64,000 nt of DNA from SAR86 cluster bacterium REDSEA-S09_B4. Its GTDB lineage: Bacteria > Pseudomonadota > Gammaproteobacteria > Magnimaribacterales > Magnimaribacteraceae. The stretch is from positions 42,752-106,751 of the forward strand of contig LUQU01000001.1 of assembly GCA_001628005.1 (NCBI GenBank). Direction: 5' to 3'. Both the position numbers and the translations under genes were made by a program. The notes below the pieces were generated by a model, which was given only the letters and a program-made list of their open reading frames with translations, ran no database searches and had not been told where the DNA came from. Below, one piece after another: positions 57,420-64,000 of the stretch. The stretch's first letter is position 1. Every line of letters starts with the position of its first letter.

Positions 57420-60236
57420 TTACAGACTAATCTTCCATCTAACGTAGGTAATTTTACCTCTGTTGTCATAAAGACCAGTGTAAACATCGTAGTTCACGCC
57501 ACCTTTATCAGGTAGAGGATCTTTATCAGAAGCATTAATAACACCTATGCTAATCGTGCCATACTTACCGAAGTCAGCTCTGGCTTGAATATCAATAGTG
57601 TCATACTTATCCTGATAAGGTCCGGCCTTAGTACAAAGTCCACCTGCTTCTTGAGACGCACAATTAGAGTTGAATGCAAAGTCACCAATATGACGATTGG
57701 TTATTCCTATTCCATAATCACCCCAAGTGTAGTTCAAGATAAGGTTATATCTGTCTTCAGGCAGTCCGTTAAACCCAGCGTTATTCTGATGAGCGTTACT
57801 ACCAATAAATGGAGCTCCACCATAATCATCTATGTGTGAGTATTCCAGAGTAACATCTAAGTCTCCGCCACCAAGTTCTACAGTGTAGTCAATGAAGATA
57901 TCATAACCTTCTACTTCGTATTCACCTTGGTTAGCATAACTCGCACCAACGTAATCAATCCTGCCATTAGCACAACTTCTGATTGTGTAAAGAGCAGGCG
58001 AAACACCTAGTCGCTTGTAATACGTTGCATCTGCAGGACAAGTAGCACTAGTACCAGTACCAACAGGGGCACCAGCAGCAGAACCATCACCTTTAAGTCC
58101 AGTCGCATCGTAATACTCATAGTTACCAGTTAACAGGTTTCCGTTAGTGAAATCAGAGTAAAGTACGTCTTGTGTGGATATAGACGAAATTAAGTCTTCC
58201 ATCTGAATGTTAAACCAATCAAGTCTCACACTAACGTTACTTAAAGCAGGAGTTAACTCACCCAAGTCTTGTGAAATACTAAAAGTTGTTGAATCTGAAC
58301 TTTCAGCAGAAAGATTTGGATTAGAGGTTATCAGAGTTGATACCTGCTTCGAAGCACAGTCGCTCTGTGAAATACCGGCATTAGCACAAGCTAAGAAATC
58401 AGTTGCAGTATTCGCACTAAAGGTTGTAACTCCATACAGAGTATCCATTGTTGGAGCTCTGAAACCCTCTCCAACATTAAACTTAACCATGGTACCTCTG
58501 TTACCTTCCCAAAGGACTCCGACTTTAAATGAATCGTTAGATCCAACGTCGTCGTAGTCATCACTTCTGACAGCAGCATTTAACTCTACTCCAGCCACAA
58601 CTGGGATCAAGATCTCACCGAAGTAAGAATCAACTGCCCTTGTTCCGGCTCCTGAATTACCAGCTGAACCACCGACTAGACCTCCTTCGGAGTGTTTATC
58701 GTATTGTGCTGAATAATTGTTATCAAAACCTTCATAGCCCACAACTATATCTACAGGACCTCCGGGGAGTTCCATGACGTCCGAGATCTGGGCAATAATG
58801 TCAGTTTTTTCGTAGTGGTTGTCGTACTCAACTACGGTAGTTGCAGATAATGCATAAAGACCATCTTCTGATCCAAAAGCTACATCGTTATAAAGGTTAG
58901 AATCTAAACCTGCATAAGAGAGGTAATATCTACCAATATCTGTTCCGTAGAATTTGTTCACTTGGTGACTCATAGAAACTTCAATATTATCAGCTGGTTC
59001 CCATGTAAGTTCACCTACCCAATCAGAAGCCTGATCAACAAAGTGCATACCTCTGTTTCCGATTTCTGTCCATCTCCAGTATCCAGTAACCTTTACATCG
59101 TAAGGGTTAGCAGGATCAGTTGGAAGAATACCTGGGTATCTAGCAGCAGGAGGTGCGTAACGGCCTACAGACTCATTTCTTACGAAAGTAGCCCTGCTGT
59201 AAAAAGTTAAACTATCGTTGATTTCATGTTCAACATTAGCTGTGATTGTATCTCTAAATAATCCAGCATCTTGAACCATGATGTCTGCCCAAGCGTATCC
59301 ACAAATACCTCTTGGTTGCGCTCCTGGATATGAACCTGTAGTTGTAGCAGCCTGTCCAAATGCAGCACCACCAAAATTAGGTCCCCACCAAGGAGTAGTA
59401 GAACCGTCAATATTTCCTTCACACGTTGGTGCTGCAGCAATATTTCCAGTTACTGGATCCGCTAGGTTTCTTGAATACCAACTTAAACCATAAGTTTCAA
59501 AGTAAAGGTCAATGACTCCATCACCATTACCATCGGCTGCTCTAGCAGCGGTATACCATCTGTCTTTAAGATAAATCTCATCTCTTTCGTCGTGCTCAAG
59601 AGCAACAGTAATATAACCTTTCTCATTGGTAGATCCGAAAAGCATTGAAATTGAATTCTCAACCCCATCATCTCTGGAACGATCTCCAGATCTGACTTGA
59701 ATATCCATTCCATCAAAGCCTTTCTTAGTAATCACATTTACCACACCAGCAATCGCATCAGATCCGTAAATAGCTGACGCTCCGTCTGGTTGAATTTCAA
59801 TACGATCAACGGATACAGTCGGTATCATATTAATATTAGCAGCACCAGCACCACCTAAATGAGGTGAACCTGGTAATCTTCTGCCATCCATAAGAACTAA
59901 TGTTCTTCCACCACCAAGCCCTCTAAGGCTAATAGTAGTGTTTGACATAGCGCTGTTACCTGCTGTTGGAGGACTTGAACCAAAAGTATTGTAAGTAGAA
60001 AGTCTCAAAGCATCAGCAGTGATTAGAGCCTGACTCTGCTCTATATCTTCAGCTGTGATTGTTGTAATTACTTGAGCAGAATTAATAGAATCTCTTTTAA
60101 TTCTAGAACCAGTAACAACTACTTCTTCTACATCGGCTTCGTCATCGTCAGCAGCAATTAAAGTAGTTGGTGCAAAAAACACCGCTACTAAAGCTGAAAA
60201 CGCTAAAGTCTTTGTTAAGTTAAATCTAGTTTTCAT
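57420..60236 (-). CDS. TonB-dependent receptor
   Basis: 938 aa; VEEVVVTGSRIKRDSI TonB box region; plug ISLRGLGGGRTLVLMDGRRLPGS...VDRIEIQPDGASAIYGSDAIAGVVNVITKKGF. Confidence 0.95.
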   Translation of the reverse strand: MKTRFNLTKTLAFSALVAVFFAPTTLIAADDDEADVEEVVVTGSRIKRDSINSAQVITTITAEDIEQSQALITADALRLSTYNTFGSSPPTAGNSAMSNTTISLRGLGGGRTLVLMDGRRLPGSPHLGGAGAANINMIPTVSVDRIEIQPDGASAIYGSDAIAGVVNVITKKGFDGMDIQVRSGDRSRDDGVENSISMLFGSTNEKGYITVALEHDERDEIYLKDRWYTAARAADGNGDGVIDLYFETYGLSWYSRNLADPVTGNIAAAPTCEGNIDGSTTPWWGPNFGGAAFGQAATTTGSYPGAQPRGICGYAWADIMVQDAGLFRDTITANVEHEINDSLTFYSRATFVRNESVGRYAPPAARYPGILPTDPANPYDVKVTGYWRWTEIGNRGMHFVDQASDWVGELTWEPADNIEVSMSHQVNKFYGTDIGRYYLSYAGLDSNLYNDVAFGSEDGLYALSATTVVEYDNHYEKTDIIAQISDVMELPGGPVDIVVGYEGFDNNYSAQYDKHSEGGLVGGSAGNSGAGTRAVDSYFGEILIPVVAGVELNAAVRSDDYDDVGSNDSFKVGVLWEGNRGTMVKFNVGEGFRAPTMDTLYGVTTFSANTATDFLACANAGISQSDCASKQVSTLITSNPNLSAESSDSTTFSISQDLGELTPALSNVSVRLDWFNIQMEDLISSISTQDVLYSDFTNGNLLTGNYEYYDATGLKGDGSAAGAPVGTGTSATCPADATYYKRLGVSPALYTIRSCANGRIDYVGASYANQGEYEVEGYDIFIDYTVELGGGDLDVTLEYSHIDDYGGAPFIGSNAHQNNAGFNGLPEDRYNLILNYTWGDYGIGITNRHIGDFAFNSNCASQEAGGLCTKAGPYQDKYDTIDIQARADFGKYGTISIGVINASDKDPLPDKGGVNYDVYTGLYDNRGKITYVRWKISL

Positions 60237-60481
60237 ATAACTCCCCTAAAAACTTCTAAGTAGTTAAAAAACAGGACAAACCGAGCCTTTGCCCAAATTA
60301 ATGCCCGAATTGTAGCTTATTATCAGATTTTTGCTACTTTTTTGTCATTTTGATATTTTGTAATAAAACTTAATTAAAAAAATAAAACCGAGCTTTAATC
60401 AGATACTATATAATTTACCCATCTAAATAACCCTTCTTTAATGATTAAAAGCTTTAATTTGCTCTCTTTAAAGGAAATTCT

Positions 60482-61276
60482 ATGTCGCTTTTAAAAGGAA
60501 AAAATATATTAATCGTAGGTGTTGCCAATAAACACTCTATAGCTAGTGGTATAGCGGCTTCTATGGCTAAACATGGCGCAAATTTAGCCTTCACTTATCA
60601 AAATGATAGATTTAAACAAAAAGTAGAGAAATTAGCTAAAGAATGGGGTTCTAAGGCCTGTTTTCCTTGTGATGTATCAAAGGATGAAGAAATTGATCAA
60701 GTTTTTAAAGAATTAAAAAAAGACTGGGATGGTTTAGATTGCATAGTACATGCAGTTGGCTTTGCTCCTTCAAACGAACTTGATGGAAATTTCGTTGATG
60801 TCACAACCAGAGAAGGTTTTAAAGTTGCACATGATATAAGCGCTTATAGTTTTGTAGCTCTTGCAAAGGCAGGAAAAGACCTTATGAAAGAGAGAAATGG
60901 CTCTCTAATCACTTTATCTTATTTAGGGTCACAAAAAACTATACCTAATTACAATGTAATGGGACTTGCAAAAGCTAGCTTAGAAGCCAGCGTAAGATTC
61001 TTAGCTACCTCTTTGGGGAAGGAAGGTCATAGAGTTAACGCAATTTCTGCTGGACCTATTAAGACTTTAGCGGCCTCCGGGGTTAAGAATTTTAGGAAAA
61101 TGCTTTCCTATAATGCTAATAGAGCTCCTTTGGGAAGAAATATATCTACTGAAGAAGTTGGAAATGCAGCTACTTTTTTAGCTTCTGACTTGGCTAGTGG
61201 AATTACCGGAGAAATACTTTATGTAGATGCTGGCTTCAATATAACTGCAATGGGATCATTAGAAGGCCCTAGTTAA
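60482..61276 (+). CDS. fabI: Enoyl-[acyl-carrier-protein] reductase (NADH)
   Basis: [83 protein letters not shown]. Confidence 0.96.
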   Translation: MSLLKGKNILIVGVANKHSIASGIAASMAKHGANLAFTYQNDRFKQKVEKLAKEWGSKACFPCDVSKDEEIDQVFKELKKDWDGLDCIVHAVGFAPSNELDGNFVDVTTREGFKVAHDISAYSFVALAKAGKDLMKERNGSLITLSYLGSQKTIPNYNVMGLAKASLEASVRFLATSLGKEGHRVNAISAGPIKTLAASGVKNFRKMLSYNANRAPLGRNISTEEVGNAATFLASDLASGITGEILYVDAGFNITAMGSLEGPS

Positions 61277-63152
61277 CAGTTACAGAAGAAGATTCCTGCA
61301 TACTTGTCTGTAAAGTAAGTAACTCAGTTTCAGCCCTTTCCTCAAGGAAAAAACTTTTTAGAGAATTTTTCTCTTCATCCGAAACTTCAGTATTAAGCTG
61401 TGTAACCTTATCCAACCTAAAGATTATCTCGTCTCCGTTAAGCAAGGAGCTTGAAGAATAAGATTTTCCGATATTAGATTTAGGTTCATTAAATATCTCC
61501 AACAATACATTTCGTGTAAACAAAGATGAGTCTCTATTAATAGATTTATATGAGTCTACTGTTAATTGATTTTCCTTAGTTAACGCTTCTAAAGAAGAAC
61601 CAGCTTCTAATCCGGCTAGTAATTTCGCTTTTAATACTTCCATTTTCTCTTCAGTTAATTTGTTTGTTAAAAGCTCTTGGGCTTGATTTTTTACAGTTTC
61701 AAAATCTATGGTTTTCTCTTCCTGAAAATCTTCCAATTCAAAAATGACTCCATATTGATTATCTATTTCTATTAGTTCACTTAAATTTCCTTCTCTAATT
61801 GAAAGGTTATTGAAGATGAGGTTTAACAATTCGGTATCCGTAAAAGGCTTTTCTGCCTCGGCCTTTGAGAAAAAGTCTTTTGTTTTAATTTCTAAATTTA
61901 GCTCCTGAGACAAACTATCTAAATTATCATTCGTAAAGGTTAATTCAGCAGCCAATTCCAGAGTATCTACATATTCTGCATCTGCTGCTTGCTCAATCAG
62001 ATTTTGTTTTATAGCTTCTTTCCTAGATTCATATTCATCGGGTATTGGGGCCTGAAAATCTGTAAGCTTAACCAAATGCACACTTTCCTCTAGCGCAATT
62101 GGATTACTAACTTGTCCTTCTTCCAATTGTTCTAAGGCTAATTCAAATTCTTCTGGGAAAGCACTTCCATCGCTAATTCCTAATGAACCACCAGTGTTCT
62201 TTGTTCCTTCGTCTTCAGAATATTCTTCTACTAATCTTGTAAAGTCATCACCAGAATCTAATTTCTTCTTTATCTGGTTAGCAAGATCTAGAGCTTCTTC
62301 TTTAGATCTCTCCGAAGAAATATTTATCATAAGATGCGAAGCAGAGCGCCTGGCTACTAAATCAAAAGAATCTAAATAAGCCTGATACTCACTCTTAATT
62401 TCTTCTTCTTGTATCAATTGGTTTTCTTTAAGCTCTTCCAACGAAATATTTATAAACCTTATTTTTGCTTTTTCCACTGAACGAAAATAGGAAGGGTTCT
62501 GAGTGTAGAACTTTAATATTTCTTCCTCAGTTACTTTTATATTTTCTTCAATACCCCTTTTATTAATTTTTGTAAAAGTTATATCTCTTGTTTGATTAGC
62601 CAATTCAATATTTTGATTTAACTCCGTTGAAGTTAAGAAAGAACTGGCTCCCAACCCTACTCGCCAAAAATTTAAAGCTATATCTTCACTAATACTTTGA
62701 ATGTACTTTCCTGGTAAAAATCCATTTTGCCTTGCGAAGGTGTTTACTTTACCTAAGCTAAACTTTCCTTCTTCTTGAAAAATTTCATTTTGTGCTAGGA
62801 GTTTGTAAGCAGACAGGTCTAGCACTTCAACTTTATTTTGTTCAAGAAAATCTAAAATTAGGGCATCAGATATTAACGAATTCAATGCTAAGGATCTCAG
62901 TGCTTCTTCTTCAATAGAAAAGTCAGGGTCATCAAATCTTTGACTTAGGATCGATTGAACTCTTGCCATTTCAAGGTCCAAGTCAAAGACATCTATTTTT
63001 TTAGAGTTTACCGAAGCTATAACATTGGCATCATTATCAAATAGAACATAGTTTCCACCGAAAAATAACGCAAAGGTAACAGCAATAATTCCAACAACTA
63101 CTTTGGCTGCTGTTCCAGTAAGATTGCTTCTTATGGTTTGTATTAGTGCCAT
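61269..63152 (-). CDS. ppiD: SurA N-terminal / PpiC-type periplasmic peptidyl-prolyl isomerase
   Basis: N-term [38 protein letters not shown] anchor; [48 protein letters not shown] parvulin domain. Confidence 0.92.
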   Translation of the reverse strand: MALIQTIRSNLTGTAAKVVVGIIAVTFALFFGGNYVLFDNDANVIASVNSKKIDVFDLDLEMARVQSILSQRFDDPDFSIEEEALRSLALNSLISDALILDFLEQNKVEVLDLSAYKLLAQNEIFQEEGKFSLGKVNTFARQNGFLPGKYIQSISEDIALNFWRVGLGASSFLTSTELNQNIELANQTRDITFTKINKRGIEENIKVTEEEILKFYTQNPSYFRSVEKAKIRFINISLEELKENQLIQEEEIKSEYQAYLDSFDLVARRSASHLMINISSERSKEEALDLANQIKKKLDSGDDFTRLVEEYSEDEGTKNTGGSLGISDGSAFPEEFELALEQLEEGQVSNPIALEESVHLVKLTDFQAPIPDEYESRKEAIKQNLIEQAADAEYVDTLELAAELTFTNDNLDSLSQELNLEIKTKDFFSKAEAEKPFTDTELLNLIFNNLSIREGNLSELIEIDNQYGVIFELEDFQEEKTIDFETVKNQAQELLTNKLTEEKMEVLKAKLLAGLEAGSSLEALTKENQLTVDSYKSINRDSSLFTRNVLLEIFNEPKSNIGKSYSSSSLLNGDEIIFRLDKVTQLNTEVSDEEKNSLKSFFLEERAETELLTLQTSMQESSSVTVN

Positions 63153-63170
63153 AACTATTCAACTAAAAAA

Positions 63171-63196
63171 AGCGCGCCACTAAGGCGCGCTCTTTA
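63171..63196 (-). terminator. Intrinsic terminator between hupB and ppiD
   Basis: AGCGCGCC ACTAA GGCGCGCT (63171-63191), A-tract upstream. Confidence 0.85.
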
Positions 63197-63212
63197 TTTT
63201 TTAAAAGTCTTT

Positions 63213-63482
63213 TTAAAGACTTTCTTTTAATGCTTTACCTGCTTTAAAACCTACTGATTTTGAAGCATTGATATGTATAGCTGCACCTGTTTGCGGGTTA
63301 CGTCCCATTCTTGCTGCTCTATGACGAACACTGAATGTTCCAAAACCTACAAGAGAAACACTATCTCCTCCAGAAAGAGCGCCACCAATGGCACTTAAAG
63401 TTGCATCAACTGATCTTCCGGCGTCAGCTTTCGACATATCAGCTCTTGAAGCAACTGAATCTACTAATTGGGCTTTATTCAC
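63213..63482 (-). CDS. hupB: DNA-binding protein HU
   Basis: 89 aa; [66 protein letters not shown]. Confidence 0.95.
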   Translation of the reverse strand: MNKAQLVDSVASRADMSKADAGRSVDATLSAIGGALSGGDSVSLVGFGTFSVRHRAARMGRNPQTGAAIHINASKSVGFKAGKALKESL

Positions 63483-63586
63483 ATTTATCTCCTCGAATCT
63501 TATTAAGCTAAGTCTGTAATCTACAGACTGGTTCAGGAGATTAAAACCCCCTCTATATAGCTTGTCAAGCAGGTTTTAACTAATTC

Positions 63587-64000
63587 TTAGTGTGTCCCTA
63601 TAGACTTTTTGGAAGTTTCTTTCTTTTTTGAAGAAACCTTTTCAGGAATTTCTTCTTCTTTTTCCCACGGCACAGGTTGACTGGTCAATACCAGATCAAG
63701 AACTTCATCAATCCACTTAACGGGTTTTATTTCCAATTCATCTTTAATGTTGTCAGGAATTTCTTTTAAATCTCTGACGTTACCTTGTGGAATTAATACT
63801 GTCTTTATCCCACCTCTTCGAGCTGCTAACAGCTTTTCTTTTAACCCACCAATCTTTAAAACTTCACCTCGCAGAGTTATTTCACCAGTCATTGCCACAT
63901 CTGCTCTTACTGGAATTTTAGATAGAACTGAAGCTACAGCAGTGCACATACCAATTCCAGCACTGGGTCCATCTTTTGGAGTAGCCCCTTCAGGAACATG
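63587..64000 (-). CDS. lon: Lon protease, C-terminal part only (N-terminus beyond window)
   Basis: The frame continues past the listed Met to the window edge: [64 protein letters not shown], the Lon Ser/Lys catalytic region. Confidence 0.96.
   Translation of the reverse strand, partial: HVPEGATPKDGPSAGIGMCTAVASVLSKIPVRADVAMTGEITLRGEVLKIGGLKEKLLAARRGGIKTVLIPQGNVRDLKEIPDNIKDELEIKPVKWIDEVLDLVLTSQPVPWEKEEEIPEKVSSKKKETSKKSIGTH

Noticed and set aside
58207-58557. 116-aa plus-strand ORF and other small ORFs across 57585-59716
   Set aside because: All lie in alternative frames of TonB receptor 2, which has strong family motifs.
1-64000. CRISPR arrays, rRNA genes, toxin-antitoxin or classical defence systems
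   Set aside because: No regularly spaced repeats, rRNA-like sequence or recognisable cas/toxin/defence domains were seen while reading the window and ORF set.

Overview
A 64 kb, low-GC, densely packed chromosomal window from a proteobacterium. Streamlined marine Gammaproteobacteria is my inference from gene content; no phylogeny was run. Housekeeping genes include yciB, tesA with an ABC transporter pair, an aroK-like gene, tRNA-Ala(GGC), gltX-dnaQ-rnhA, mltD, an oligopeptide ABC importer without ATPases, and fabI/ppiD/hupB/lon (lon cut by the right edge). These are mixed with secreted, catabolic and outer-membrane functions: a partial alkaline phosphatase, two TonB-dependent receptors, a single-chain biotin-dependent acyl-CoA carboxylase, amidohydrolases, SDRs, a phytanoyl-CoA dioxygenase-like protein, CocE-like, M28 and DUF885 hydrolases. 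No CRISPR array or rRNA was seen. Best leads: (1) a highly structured intergenic RNA candidate on the minus strand at ~1190-1405, upstream of the alkaline phosphatase gene, with serial hairpins, two very strong anti-SD-complementary motifs, mini-ORFs and an intrinsic terminator; (2) a ~1.3 kb insertion bounded by intact tRNA-Ala and a perfect 40-bp copy of its 5' half, with no recognisable integrase; (3) a tightly coupled locus (3546-8302) of two membrane proteins, a cytochrome c'-like protein, a DUF6152-like protein and three paralogous 'PDLQGVW' secreted proteins; (4) a Gfo/Idh/MocA-aldo/keto reductase fusion; (5) EF-hand/dockerin-like loops in both TonB receptors.
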